Of a DNA stretch of 64,000 nucleotides, positions 39,706 through 49,205 are shown one piece after another. The stretch's first letter is position 1. Every line of letters starts with the position of its first letter. The position numbers and the translations under genes are program-made. The notes beneath the pieces were generated by a model. It saw nothing but the letters and a program-made list of their open reading frames with translations, was not told the origin of the DNA and ran no database searches. Source of the DNA: SHVZ01 sp041906305 (lineage in GTDB: Bacteria > Pseudomonadota > Alphaproteobacteria > SHVZ01); assembly GCA_041906305.1 (NCBI GenBank), contig JAYRJL010000002.1:434001-498000 (forward strand), in the 5' to 3' direction.

Positions 39706-41298
39706 CTAGAAAGTGATCGGCTGTCCCTTGCGGCGGAGCACCTCGCCGCCACGATGACCGGTGAGCTTGCCGTCGGCGAGGGTCACCACACCGTTGACCA
39801 GAACGTGCTTCATGCCGGTTGCGAGCAGGTTCGGCTCGAAAGTCGTGCCGCGCTCACCGAAGGTCGCCGGATCGAAGACCGCGACGTCGGCACGGGCACC
39901 GGGCTTGAGCACCCCGCGATCGGTGATGTCGAGCACGGCGGCCGGCAGGCCAGTCATCCGATGCACGGCGTCTTCCGGCGTCAGCGCCTTGGTGTCGCGC
40001 ACCATGAAGCGCCAGAACCACGACGCCCAGGTATAGGCGCCGTGGAAGACCGCGCCGCCGAGCGGACCATCCGGCGCCAGGGTCGTCGCGTCCGAGGCTG
40101 GCATGCAAAGCGGATGGCTGAACACCGCCTCCTGCTGCTGCTCGGTATAGGTGAGAAGGATCACCATCGGGCTGCGGGGCAGATCCAAGGTCGCCTCGAT
40201 GATGTCGAAGGCGGCGTCGTAGGCGTCCTGGCCTCGCTCCTTCGCCACGTCGGCGAGGCTGCGGCGCGAGTATTCCGACATGATCGGCAGGTCGAGCAGC
40301 ACCACGCGGTTCCAGTCGCCGACGCTGGAGAGGATGCTCTGGTACTGGCGCATCTTCTGCCGCGCCTCCTTCGAGCGCAGGTTGGCGCGCGCCGCCTCCT
40401 TGCCGCCGGCGCCGGCCCAGGGTGGCAGCATCGTGTGCAGCATGGTCGTGCCGTAGAGGCGCGTGTGCATGTCGAAGCGCACGTCCTGGCCGCCGCTTCG
40501 CGCCTTCTCCACCAGCTCGATCGAGCGCTCGAACACCCCATCTTTCGTGTTACGTGGCACCAGATGCGAGACCTGGGTGCGCACTTCGGCATTGCGGCCC
40601 GTGCGGATGCCCTCCTCGATCGCCTCCAGCGCCTTGGCGGCACGGTCGCGCGTATGCGTGGCGTAGAGGCCATCGGCCTTGCCGGCGACCTTGGCGAGCT
40701 GGGTCAGCTCCTCCTCGCCGGCGCCGACCTCGGTCGCGTATTCGAGGCCCGTCGAGTAGCCAATGGCCCCCTCGGACAATCCCTCGCGCAGAAGATCCTG
40801 CATGGCCGAGATCTGCTCGCGGTTGGCGGGCTGGTCGGAAAGGCCGATGGTCGAAAGGCGAAGCTGGCCGTTCGGCACCAGCGTGATCACGTTGACCGCG
40901 GGCTTCACCGAGGAGAGGCGGTCGAGATAGCCGCCCAGGGTCTTCCAGGTGAGCTCGACGCTGCCGTCGAAGCCGTAGATCGCCTGCGGCGCGAGGTCGG
41001 GACGCCGGATCGGGCCGCAGCCGAAGCCGCAATTGCCGATCACCTCCAGGGTCACGCCCTGATGCACGGCGCTGACCGCGCGCGGGTCGAGCAGCAGCGT
41101 GTAGTCCGAGTGGCTGTGGATGTCGATGAAACCGGGTGCCACCGCGAGGCCCTTGGCGTCGATCTCGCGCTCGGCCTTGCCGTCGATCTTGCCGATCGCG
41201 GCGATCCTGCCGTCCTCGACCGCGACATCGGCGACGACGGAAGGCTTGCCGGTACCGTCATAGACGGTGCCGCCGCGCACTATAAGGGAAAGCGCCAT
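39706..41298 (-). CDS. N-acyl-D-amino-acid deacylase (D-aminoacylase family)
   Basis: A 530-residue amidohydrolase-superfamily enzyme. N-terminal small beta domain, then HSHSD (His61, His63) and VIGNCGFG with Cys90, the unusual Cys metal ligand of D-aminoacylase. LYATHTRD and the late DITDRGVLKPGARADVAVFD segments match the family. It removes acyl groups from N-acyl-D-amino acids. It lies in a minus-strand run hyuA-hyuB-deacylase-CocE/NonD with gaps of 10-20 nt, so it is probably one step of a shared catabolic route with the hydantoinase-type enzyme. Confidence 0.86.
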   Translation of the reverse strand: MALSLIVRGGTVYDGTGKPSVVADVAVEDGRIAAIGKIDGKAEREIDAKGLAVAPGFIDIHSHSDYTLLLDPRAVSAVHQGVTLEVIGNCGFGCGPIRRPDLAPQAIYGFDGSVELTWKTLGGYLDRLSSVKPAVNVITLVPNGQLRLSTIGLSDQPANREQISAMQDLLREGLSEGAIGYSTGLEYATEVGAGEEELTQLAKVAGKADGLYATHTRDRAAKALEAIEEGIRTGRNAEVRTQVSHLVPRNTKDGVFERSIELVEKARSGGQDVRFDMHTRLYGTTMLHTMLPPWAGAGGKEAARANLRSKEARQKMRQYQSILSSVGDWNRVVLLDLPIMSEYSRRSLADVAKERGQDAYDAAFDIIEATLDLPRSPMVILLTYTEQQQEAVFSHPLCMPASDATTLAPDGPLGGAVFHGAYTWASWFWRFMVRDTKALTPEDAVHRMTGLPAAVLDITDRGVLKPGARADVAVFDPATFGERGTTFEPNLLATGMKHVLVNGVVTLADGKLTGHRGGEVLRRKGQPITF

Positions 41299-41308
41299 GT
41301 GCCGAATC

Positions 41309-43045
41309 CTATTGTGCTGCGATCCGGAGTGCCGATCGCTGCCGCGCCGTCGCCGCCGCGTCGACCTTGCCGGCCTCGATCACCACGCCATAGATGCCGC
41401 GCGCCGCATCGGGCGAGACCTTGCCAGCGATCACGTCAGCCAGCACGAGCTCGGCATCGCGCGCCCGCGGATCGCCGTAGCCACCGCCGCCGGCTGAGAT
41501 GTGCTGGAAGACGTCGCCCTTCTTCAGGTTCATCGCCTTCATCGGCATGGTCGGCAGGACCTCGGTCTTGCCGTCTTGGGTCAGCAGATTCTTCGACGGG
41601 CTGCCGGCACGGCCATCGGCAATGCCGTAGGGAGGATGATCGCGGCGGTCGGAGCGGAGCGTGAACACTGCCTCGTCGGCGGTGAGCCGGTACTCGCGCG
41701 AGAAGGCCAAGCCGCCGCGCTGCCGCCCTGCCCCGCCGGTATCCGGCACCAGGGCATAGTGGTTGATCTCCAGCGGCAGTTCCGCCTCGATCAACTCGAC
41801 CGGCTGGTTCGACAGGTTCGCGGCAGGATTGGAGATACCCTCGACGCCGTCCTTGGTGGCACGCGCACCCCAGTTCCCGACCATGACCTCGGTCAGCACG
41901 AAGGCCTTGTTCCTGTGGCGGCCGCCGATCGACAGCAGGGTCGGGCCGCCCTCGCCGCCGGCGATCACCTTGTCCGGCGCCACCTGTGCCAGGGCACCGA
42001 CGATCGCATCGAAGACGCGATAGCCGATGACGCCGCGCGCGGCGCAGGCGGCCGGCGACAGCGGATTGACGATCGTGCCCTCGGGCGCCCGGATCTTGAT
42101 CGGCCGCATGTAGCCCTGGCAGTTCGGGATGCCGGTGGAGGTCATGCAGCGGATCGCGCAATAGGCGACCGAGTTGACCATCGAGATCGGGCAGTTGATC
42201 GCCGCCTGCACCTGGCTGGAGGTGCCGGCGAGGTCGATATCCACCTCGTCGCCCTTCACGGTGACGGTGACGGCGATCTTGATCGGCTCGGGCGTGTCGC
42301 CGAGCCCGTCGATCCAGTCGTCGAAGCGGTATGTGCCGTCCGGGATGTCCCGGATCACCGCGCGCATCATGCGCTCAGCCTGGTCCTGCAGCTCGTCGAG
42401 ATAGGGGTGCAGCGCCGCCGCGCCGTATTTCTGCAGCAGGCGCAGGTAGCCGCGCTCACCGATCGAGCACGCCGCGAGCTGGGCCTTGAGGTCGCCCAGC
42501 ACCTGCACCGGCTGGCGCGTGTTCTTCTCGATGATCTTGAACAGCGTCGTGTTCGGCTTGCCGGCGTCGTAAAGCTTGAGCGTCGGGAGACAGAGCCCCT
42601 CCTGCAGGATCTCGGTCGCGTGCATCGCGGTCGATCCCGGCGTGATGCCGCCGACGTCCGAGTGGTGCGCCATCGTGCAGGCCCAGCCCTCGAGCGCGCC
42701 GTCGTGGAACACCGGCTTGATCACGTAGATATCCGGCAGGTGCTGGCCACCGGAGCCGTACGGATCGTTGAAGATGAAGATGTCGCCTTCCTTCACGTCG
42801 TTGCCGTACTGGGCCAGCAGGTGGCGCATGCCGTCGGGGAAGGCGCCGAGCTGGACCGCGAGCGTGAGGCCCTGGGCGATGATCTGGCCGTGGCGGTCGC
42901 AGAGCGCAGTCGAGTAGTCCATGGAGTCGCGGACCACCGGCGAATAGGCGCTCCGCATGATCACCAGCGCCATCTCGTCGGCGATCGACGAAAGCGCGTT
43001 CTTGACCACCTCGAAGGTAATCGGATCGAGACGGCGGTTGGTCAT
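41309..43045 (-). CDS. hyuB: Hydantoinase B/oxoprolinase family protein
   Basis: A 578-residue subunit. Family features: RLDPITFEVVKNALSSIADEM at the N-terminus, FNDPYGSGGQHLPDI, MAHHSDVGGITPGS and the C-terminal SAGGGGYGDP. With HyuA it forms an ATP-dependent amidohydrolase opening five-membered imide rings (5-oxoproline, N-methylhydantoin) or, in relatives, carboxylating acetone or acetophenone. ATG 43045 overlaps the hyuA stop (ATGA), confirming the start although the frame is open to 43114. Confidence 0.88.
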   Translation of the reverse strand: MTNRRLDPITFEVVKNALSSIADEMALVIMRSAYSPVVRDSMDYSTALCDRHGQIIAQGLTLAVQLGAFPDGMRHLLAQYGNDVKEGDIFIFNDPYGSGGQHLPDIYVIKPVFHDGALEGWACTMAHHSDVGGITPGSTAMHATEILQEGLCLPTLKLYDAGKPNTTLFKIIEKNTRQPVQVLGDLKAQLAACSIGERGYLRLLQKYGAAALHPYLDELQDQAERMMRAVIRDIPDGTYRFDDWIDGLGDTPEPIKIAVTVTVKGDEVDIDLAGTSSQVQAAINCPISMVNSVAYCAIRCMTSTGIPNCQGYMRPIKIRAPEGTIVNPLSPAACAARGVIGYRVFDAIVGALAQVAPDKVIAGGEGGPTLLSIGGRHRNKAFVLTEVMVGNWGARATKDGVEGISNPAANLSNQPVELIEAELPLEINHYALVPDTGGAGRQRGGLAFSREYRLTADEAVFTLRSDRRDHPPYGIADGRAGSPSKNLLTQDGKTEVLPTMPMKAMNLKKGDVFQHISAGGGGYGDPRARDAELVLADVIAGKVSPDAARGIYGVVIEAGKVDAAATARQRSALRIAAQ

Positions 43046-45126
43046 GGCGTCACCTCGACCGCGATGTTGCCGAGTGGATCGAGCCCGACCTTGCAGCCGG
43101 GCGGGATCACGCATGTGGAGTCGTATTCCTCGACGATCACCGGTCCGTGCCGCTTCTTGCCCGCGAGATCGGCGCGAGAGACGACCGGCGTGTCGTGCCA
43201 GCCAGCGGTGCCGAAATAGGCTTTCCGCGAGCTCGCGGATGTGGGCGCGGACGTCAGCGACCAGCGGTCGAACTCACCGTCGGCGGCAGAGAGGCGCCCC
43301 ATGACCTTGAGGCTGATGAGGTCCACAGGATCGCCGGGCGAAGAGTGCCCGTAGGTGCGCGCGTGCTCCGCATCGAAGGCAGAGCGCATCGCATCGAGAT
43401 CGATCGCACCCGGAGCCAGCGTCACCGGCAGCTCGTAAGCTTGACCGACATAGCGGAGCTCGGCGGTGCGCAGCAGCTCCACCTTCTTCACGTCGTGGCC
43501 TTCGGAAGCGAAGGAGCGCATGACCTCGGCTTCCAGGTCGCGGCTCGCAGCCTCGATGTCGGCGAGCTTCAACGCATCGACCTCGCGGACGAATGTGCGG
43601 ACGGCGCTGTGCTCGGTCGCCGAGACCAGAAGACCCAGCGCCGAGAAGACGCCGGGCGCCGGCGGGATCAGCACGTCCTTGATCTCGAGCGCTCGGGCGA
43701 TCTCGACTGCGGCGATCGGGCCGTTGCCGCCGAAGGCGACGAGCGCGAAGTCTCTGGGATCGCGGCCGCGATAGGTGGTCACCGCCTTGACCGCGCGGGT
43801 CATCGTCGCAGCCGCCAGGGTGTAGACCCCGTGCGCGGCTTCGGCAGTCTTCAGGCCGAGGGGCTTCGCCACCTCGGATTCGATCGCGGCATGGGCGCGG
43901 GCCGCATCGAGCTTCACGCGCCCGCCGGCGATCGCAACCGGGTTGAGATAGCCCAGCACCACCATCGCGTCCGTGAAGGTCGGCCGCTCACCGCCGAGGC
44001 CGTAGCACATCGGCCCGGGTACTGCGCCGGCGCTTTGCGGGCCGACCTTGAGCGTGCCTGCATCGTCGATGTTGACGATGCTTCCGCCGCCGGCACCGAT
44101 CTCGGAGACGTCGATGAAGGGCAGCTTGATCGGATAGCCGCCCCCCTTCACCAGCTTGCTCGACAGGTTGATGCCGGCGCCGACCTCGTACTCGGTGGTG
44201 CGGGCGGCCTCCCCGTCCTCGATCATCGCTGCCTTCGCCGTGGTGCCACCCATGTCGAAGGAGATGACGTTGGCGCGGCCGAGCCTGCGGGCAAGATGCG
44301 CGCAGGCGATCACGCCGGCCGCCGGGCCGGACTCGACGATGTAGGCCGGCTTCTTCACCGCCGCCTCGGCGGTCATGACGCCGCCGTTCGACTGCATGAC
44401 GGTCAAGGGCGCCTTGATGTCGAGCCCTTTCAGCTTGCCGGCCAGCGCACCGAGGTAGTGCTTCACCACGGGGCCGACATAGGCGTTGATGACCGTGGTG
44501 CTGGTCCGCTCGTATTCGCGAATCTCGGGGAGGATGTCAGCCGAGCAGGTGACGAAGATGTCGTCCGGCAGCTTCGCCTTCAGCGCCTCGACGACCGCGC
44601 GCTCATGCTCGGGGTTCGCATAGGAATGGAGCAGCGTGACCGCCAGCGCCTTGACGCCGCTCCGGGCGATCTCGACGGCCGCGGCCTCGACCGAGGCGAG
44701 GTCGAGTGCCTGCTTGACCTTGCCGCCGGCCGCCATCCGCTCGTCGATCTCGAAGCGGAGATGGCGCGGCACTAGCGGCGGCGGTTTGTCGTACTGCAGA
44801 TCATAGAGAACCGGAATGCGGAGCCGCCTGAGCTCCAGCACGTCACGGAAGCCCTTCGTCGTGATAAGGGCGGTCGCCGCCCCCTTCTGCTCGAGGATCG
44901 CGTTGGTGGCGATGGTCGAGGCATGGACAAGGTCGACGATGTCGCTCGGCTTCAAGTTCAGCTCGCGCAGCAGCTCGACGATGCCGTCGGCGATGCCGCG
45001 GCCGTAGTCGTCGGGCGTCGAGGAGACCTTGCGTGTGATCAGCGACCCATCCGTGCCGAGAAGTGCCAGATCGGTGAAGGTGCCGCCGATGTCGATGCCG
45101 ATACGATAGCCGACGCGATCCGCCAT
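43042..45126 (-). CDS. hyuA: Hydantoinase A/oxoprolinase family protein
   Basis: A 694-residue ATP-binding subunit with an actin-like fold: phosphate loop GIDIGGTFTDLAL near residue 8, VESGPAAGVIACAH and VISFDMGGTTAKAAM (second phosphate loop), SEIGAGGGSIV. I favour ATG 45126 (MADRVGYRIGIDIGG) with GGGA just upstream; ATGs at 45135 and 45177 are alternatives. It is coupled to hyuB. The separate A and B genes match N-methylhydantoinase-type enzymes, but the substrate could also be 5-oxoproline or a ketone. Confidence 0.87.
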   Translation of the reverse strand: MADRVGYRIGIDIGGTFTDLALLGTDGSLITRKVSSTPDDYGRGIADGIVELLRELNLKPSDIVDLVHASTIATNAILEQKGAATALITTKGFRDVLELRRLRIPVLYDLQYDKPPPLVPRHLRFEIDERMAAGGKVKQALDLASVEAAAVEIARSGVKALAVTLLHSYANPEHERAVVEALKAKLPDDIFVTCSADILPEIREYERTSTTVINAYVGPVVKHYLGALAGKLKGLDIKAPLTVMQSNGGVMTAEAAVKKPAYIVESGPAAGVIACAHLARRLGRANVISFDMGGTTAKAAMIEDGEAARTTEYEVGAGINLSSKLVKGGGYPIKLPFIDVSEIGAGGGSIVNIDDAGTLKVGPQSAGAVPGPMCYGLGGERPTFTDAMVVLGYLNPVAIAGGRVKLDAARAHAAIESEVAKPLGLKTAEAAHGVYTLAAATMTRAVKAVTTYRGRDPRDFALVAFGGNGPIAAVEIARALEIKDVLIPPAPGVFSALGLLVSATEHSAVRTFVREVDALKLADIEAASRDLEAEVMRSFASEGHDVKKVELLRTAELRYVGQAYELPVTLAPGAIDLDAMRSAFDAEHARTYGHSSPGDPVDLISLKVMGRLSAADGEFDRWSLTSAPTSASSRKAYFGTAGWHDTPVVSRADLAGKKRHGPVIVEEYDSTCVIPPGCKVGLDPLGNIAVEVTP

Positions 45127-45220
45127 GCTTCCCATGCCCTGATTCACCGCATCAAACCTAAAGGAGGAAGTCGACATGGTGTCATTTGAAATGAGGATCG
45201 ATGTTGATCGGCAACCTCGA

Positions 45221-46504
45221 TCACCTGGTCACCATGACGGTCGGGAGCCATGTCGACAGCGCCGGCACGAAGGTGAGCAGCAGGAGACAGATCAGCAGCA
45301 CCGGATAGAACAGCAGCGTGGCACGCACCACCGGCCCCATCGGCAGCTTGGTGATCGCGCAGACCGCGAATATCCCGAGCCCGATCGGCGGATGGACGAT
45401 TCCGAGCACGATCGCGAAGGTCAGCACGACTCCGAAATGGATCGGGTCGACGCCGTATCCAACGACCAGCGGCCCGAACAGCGGCACCGAAATCAGCAGC
45501 ACCGGCACCGCCTCCAGGAAGATGCCGAGGATCAGCAGCGCGAAGACCACCAAGGCGAGCACCACGTACTTGCTGTCGGTGAAAGAGACCATCCAATGGG
45601 CCAGGGTCTCCGCTGTCCGTTCCGACGTCATGACGAAACCCATGACGCTGCCGAGGGCGGTCAGGAACATGATCAACGCGGTCGCGCGTACCGTGTCGTC
45701 GAAGGCTCGCAGCAGGCGCTGCCCCGTCACCTCCCGGTGCAGCACGCCGAGCAGCAGGGTGTAGAGAACGGCCAGGACGCTGGCCTCGGTCGGTGTCACC
45801 CAACCGGTGGTCATGCTGCGGAGGATCACGATCGGGGTCATCAGCGCCGGCAGGCCACGCCAGAAGGTCCGCGTCAGCCGGTCGAGCGACGGCTTCTCGG
45901 GCGGCGGGAACTTCTCGATGCCAAGCTTGGAGAGCGCGACGTTGTTGAGCATCAACAGCGCACCGAGCAGCACGCCCGGGATGATGCCGGCGACAAAAAG
46001 GTCGGCGATCGAGACGTTCATTTGGACGGCGTAGAGGATGAACATGATCGACGGCGGGATCAGCGGATCCATCAAGGATCCGGCGACAACCAGCGAGGCC
46101 GCGAACTCGGGGCGGTATCCGGCACGTCGCATCGCGTGGATCGTGATGACCCCGATCCCGGCAATGGTCGCCAGCGCCGAGCCCGAGATGCCGCCGAAGA
46201 CCAGCGTCGTCAGCACGGCGGCCTGGGCGAGCCCACCGGAGAAATACCCCACCAACGCTTCCAGGAACTCGAAGATCCGCTTCGTCATGTCGAAGTGGTT
46301 CATCAGGTTCCCGGCCAATATGAAGAACGGGATGGCCAGCAGCGGCACCGAGCGCACGTCCGTCGCCATGTAGCGGACGAGCGTACTGACCGGCATATCG
46401 AGCATGATCAGGCCGGCGACCGCCGATATTCCCATCACCGCGCAGACCGGCACGCGTAGCGGCATCAGCGCCAGCAGGATCGTGATCATGACCAGAGTGG
46501 CCAC
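45221..46504 (-). CDS. TRAP transporter large permease (DctM family)
   Basis: A 427-residue polytopic membrane protein with about 11-12 helices. Family hallmarks: SVPLLAIPFFILAGNLMN, GGISGSALATIAGIG, LMDPLIPPSI and HPPIGLGIFAVCAI. It is the ion-coupled channel subunit of a tripartite organic-acid importer. GTG start at 46504, 3 nt after the small-permease stop. The hyuA gene starts 95 nt downstream of its end, so the transporter may feed the HyuAB/deacylase enzymes. Confidence 0.88.
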   Translation of the reverse strand: MATLVMITILLALMPLRVPVCAVMGISAVAGLIMLDMPVSTLVRYMATDVRSVPLLAIPFFILAGNLMNHFDMTKRIFEFLEALVGYFSGGLAQAAVLTTLVFGGISGSALATIAGIGVITIHAMRRAGYRPEFAASLVVAGSLMDPLIPPSIMFILYAVQMNVSIADLFVAGIIPGVLLGALLMLNNVALSKLGIEKFPPPEKPSLDRLTRTFWRGLPALMTPIVILRSMTTGWVTPTEASVLAVLYTLLLGVLHREVTGQRLLRAFDDTVRATALIMFLTALGSVMGFVMTSERTAETLAHWMVSFTDSKYVVLALVVFALLILGIFLEAVPVLLISVPLFGPLVVGYGVDPIHFGVVLTFAIVLGIVHPPIGLGIFAVCAITKLPMGPVVRATLLFYPVLLICLLLLTFVPALSTWLPTVMVTR

Positions 46505-46507
46505 GGC

Positions 46508-47038
46508 TCAGGCGCGTTCCGGCTCGGGCTTCGGGCCATTGAGGCTCGCCCGAAGATGGATGCATTCGGTGATCAGGATGTCGGCCGCACCGACCAGGAT
46601 AGGCAGAACGAACAATGACTCCGGCCAGTCGAGGATGCTGGTCCGGAACAAACCTAAGAACCGCCAGGCCTCGATACCGAACCAGAGGACGGTCGCATGA
46701 AAGGCAATCGTGGCCAGGCGCGCGGTCAGTGCGATGAATGCCCTTGCCGCCGGTCCGACGAGGTTCGCGAAGAGATCGACGCGGATATACTCCTGGTCCT
46801 TGGCGATCAGGCCGTAGGCGAAGAAGTAGACCCACATCGCCGACATGATCGAGACTTCCTGGACCCAGACGAAGCTGCGCCCGAACAGTCCGCGGCCGAC
46901 GATCTCGATCCCGTTGATCGCGACCATGATCGCTAGAAACGCGATCGATAAGGCGAGAACGACGCGCTTGCTGGCGACCAGATAAGAGCGGAGGGCGCGA
47001 TCGAGCGCCCCACGACGACTCTCGTATTCAATGCTCAC
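46508..47038 (-). CDS. TRAP transporter small permease (DctQ family)
   Basis: A 176-residue membrane protein with four hydrophobic segments. The family motif WVQEVSIMSAMWVYFFAYG and DQEYIRVDLF are visible. GTG 47038 overlaps the stop of the binding protein (GTGA); longer open sequence to 47293 is out of frame with the binding protein and not coding. Forms the membrane complex with the DctM subunit. Confidence 0.82.
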   Translation of the reverse strand: MSIEYESRRGALDRALRSYLVASKRVVLALSIAFLAIMVAINGIEIVGRGLFGRSFVWVQEVSIMSAMWVYFFAYGLIAKDQEYIRVDLFANLVGPAARAFIALTARLATIAFHATVLWFGIEAWRFLGLFRTSILDWPESLFVLPILVGAADILITECIHLRASLNGPKPEPERA

Positions 47039-48036
47039 TGCGCCGGAATCGCGGCGACCTTCGCAGCCAGGCCTTTCGGAATCGTGCCGTCCGCTTCGAG
47101 CGCGGCGTTGATCGCCTTGGCTTTCTCGCGCCACGGCGCCAGATCCGGCTCGAGCACGGTCACGCCCATCTCCTTCTCGGCCTTGCCACGCTTCTCGGTG
47201 AAGCCGCGCGCCGACTCCGCCTTGTAGGCGGCGCCGCCGACCTTCGCCGCTTCGGCGAGGACCTTCTTCTGGGCGTCGGTCAGGCCTGCCCACTTCCGCT
47301 GGTTCATCATGATGTTGACGACCTGGAAGTACTCGTCGGTCCGGGTCCAGAACTTGCCGATCTCGGCGTTCTTGCCGTCATAGGCGATGCCGATGGTCTC
47401 AGGCCCCGCCTCGATGATCCCCTGCTTGAATGCGAGATACATCTCCGGCCGCGGCACGACGATGGTGTTGGCGCCGAGGCCTTTCCAGGTGTCGATCGCG
47501 ACCTTCGATTCCCAGAGCCGCAGCTTCAGCCCCTGAAGATCCGCCGGCGTCTTGATCGGGCGGACGCTGATCACCCCGCGCGGATCCATCTGCCACCAGG
47601 TCCAGTCTTCATCGAGGACGATGGCGCCCAGGCTTCTGAGCTTGTCGAGGCCCGGCTTGAAGGCGTCGCTCTTAAGGAAGTTCGCCTGGTGCGCATGCGA
47701 GGTGAAGACATAGGGCGCCGAGATGATCCGGGTCTCGTCGATCAGCGTGGTAAGGAACTCGGGATAGAGCAGGTGCATGTCCTGCGTGCCGGCGAGCACG
47801 TTCCGCTGCTGCTCGGGGATGGGCCCGAGCTGGCCGGCGTGGAACACCTGGACCTTCATCTGGCCTTGGCTCAGGCGATCGACGGCGGCGGCGAACGCAT
47901 CGGCACCTGCGCCGGAATGGCTCGCCTGCGGATCGACCGTGCCAAGCCTGAATGTGACCTGCTGGGCTTCAGCGTGAGCTGTGAGTGCAAATAGCGCGGC
48001 TCCGACGAGAAGCCATCTCGACACGCGGCTAGTCAT
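47035..48036 (-). CDS. TRAP transporter solute-binding protein (DctP family)
   Basis: A 333-residue periplasmic protein with a Sec signal (WLLVGAALFALTAHAEAQ). Family features: the conserved Arg-containing LKLRLWESKVAIDTWKGLGAN region (carboxylate-binding Arg) and PRPEMYLAFKQGIIEAGPE. Binds an organic acid. ATG 48036 has GGAAGGA and GGGAG upstream; the ORF is open to 48105. First gene of the binding protein/DctQ/DctM unit and divergent from the LysR gene, which may control it. Confidence 0.87.
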   Translation of the reverse strand: MTSRVSRWLLVGAALFALTAHAEAQQVTFRLGTVDPQASHSGAGADAFAAAVDRLSQGQMKVQVFHAGQLGPIPEQQRNVLAGTQDMHLLYPEFLTTLIDETRIISAPYVFTSHAHQANFLKSDAFKPGLDKLRSLGAIVLDEDWTWWQMDPRGVISVRPIKTPADLQGLKLRLWESKVAIDTWKGLGANTIVVPRPEMYLAFKQGIIEAGPETIGIAYDGKNAEIGKFWTRTDEYFQVVNIMMNQRKWAGLTDAQKKVLAEAAKVGGAAYKAESARGFTEKRGKAEKEMGVTVLEPDLAPWREKAKAINAALEADGTIPKGLAAKVAAIPAQ

Positions 48037-48167
48037 CTCCCGGTTCCTTCCTGCTGGTGTGAATGCGCCCCCTTGGACGGCCAGGGAATCCACCTGTCCG
48101 GCCAAGCATTTCTTTTGTTCATGGATAGGCTAGCGGAGGAAAACGATAAGATGTAATTGGAAATCGG

Positions 48168-48202
48168 GATCATGATGATCGGCAGGACGGATCATGAGGA
48201 TC
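48168..48202. promoter_or_regulatory. Repeated GATCATGA-GATC motif at the LysR start
   Basis: GATCATGATGATC (48168-48180, a 6-1-6 palindrome) and GATCATGAGGATC (48190-48202) start 22 bp apart, about two helical turns. The second overlaps the LysR start codon. The spacing suggests an autoregulatory site of the divergent LysR regulator; no experiment or comparison supports this yet. Confidence 0.3.
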
Positions 48203-49093
48203 AGCCTCGACCAGGTTGAGGCGTTGGTTTGGATTGCGCGCCTCGGCAGCTTCCGTGCCGCCGCCCATCAGCTCAACGTCAGTCAGCCGGCCATCTCCGG
48301 CCGCATCCGCGAGCTCGAGCGCCAGCTCGGCGGATCGCTGTTCCATCGCGACGACTACCGCCCGCGCCTCACCGACCTCGGCATGCAGACGGTCCGGCAC
48401 GCCGAGCAGATCCTCTCTCTCGCCCGCGCGCTCGAGGACCAGGCTGATCCGGCGAAGACGCTGCGGGGCCCGATCCGGATGGGCTTTGCCGACTCCTTCG
48501 CGCTGACCCACATGCCGGCACTGCTGGCCAAGGTCGAGAAGGCGTATCCTTCCGCGGAATTCGAGATCGTCATCGATTTCTCGGCCAACCTCGACCGCAA
48601 GCTCCAGGCAGGCCAGCTCGACTTCGCGATCCTGACCGAGCCAGAGCTCAGCCCCGATATTGCGGTCGAGCCGCTGGAGGATCTCGACCTTGCCTGGGTC
48701 GCCGGCAAGGGCCTGGACCTGCCGTCGCGTGCCCTGACGCCATCGGACCTCAAGGCCTACCCGATCATCACCAATCCTCGGCCGTCGAAGCTCTACGCCA
48801 CGATCCAGGAGTGGTTCGCCAGCGTCGGCGACATGCCCACACGGCTCTACACATGCAACAGCCTCAGCATCATGGCGAATCTCGCGAGCAAGGGCTTCGG
48901 CCTCAGCCTGCTTCCGGTCGGGCTGTTCCAGGGCGAGATGAAGCGCGGCGCGCTCCGCATCCTCCAGGTGAAGCCGGCGCTGCCGAAGCATCACCTGGCG
49001 ATCGCCTATCGCATCGATCCGGGGCGTCCGAACTTGAAGCCGATCCGCGACGTCTGCCACGCGCTTGTTACGGGAGCGACTAAGAAGAAGTAG
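48194..49093 (+). CDS. LysR-family transcriptional regulator
   Basis: A 299-residue regulator. N-terminal winged helix (residues 1-60: LDQVEALVWIARLGSFRAAAHQLNVSQ region, then the recognition helix PAISGRIRELERQLGG), followed by the periplasmic-binding-like effector domain from ~90 (RGPIRMGFADSF). It diverges from the TRAP transporter operon across 157 bp and is followed, 112 bp on, by the D-aminopeptidase/ABC operon on the same strand, so either could be its target. Ends in a poly-Lys tail (TKKK). Confidence 0.87.
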   Translation: MRISLDQVEALVWIARLGSFRAAAHQLNVSQPAISGRIRELERQLGGSLFHRDDYRPRLTDLGMQTVRHAEQILSLARALEDQADPAKTLRGPIRMGFADSFALTHMPALLAKVEKAYPSAEFEIVIDFSANLDRKLQAGQLDFAILTEPELSPDIAVEPLEDLDLAWVAGKGLDLPSRALTPSDLKAYPIITNPRPSKLYATIQEWFASVGDMPTRLYTCNSLSIMANLASKGFGLSLLPVGLFQGEMKRGALRILQVKPALPKHHLAIAYRIDPGRPNLKPIRDVCHALVTGATKKK

Positions 49094-49126
49094 CACACCC
49101 TGCCATTTCTTATCGGAAAGCGTTTG

Positions 49127-49156
49127 TTGACAGCCACGGCTCGCCGCTGGTTCGAT
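49127..49156 (+). promoter_or_regulatory. Candidate promoter of the D-aminopeptidase/ABC operon
   Basis: A consensus -35 hexamer TTGACA at 49127-49132; the best -10 at 17-18 nt spacing (GTTCGA/TTCGAT, to 49156) is poor, as often in alphaproteobacteria. It is 50 nt from ATG 49206. Confidence 0.28.
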
Positions 49157-49205
49157 TGATCGTCGTTCCCTCCGGCGACACCGATCATCGAAAAGGACTC
49201 CCGCC

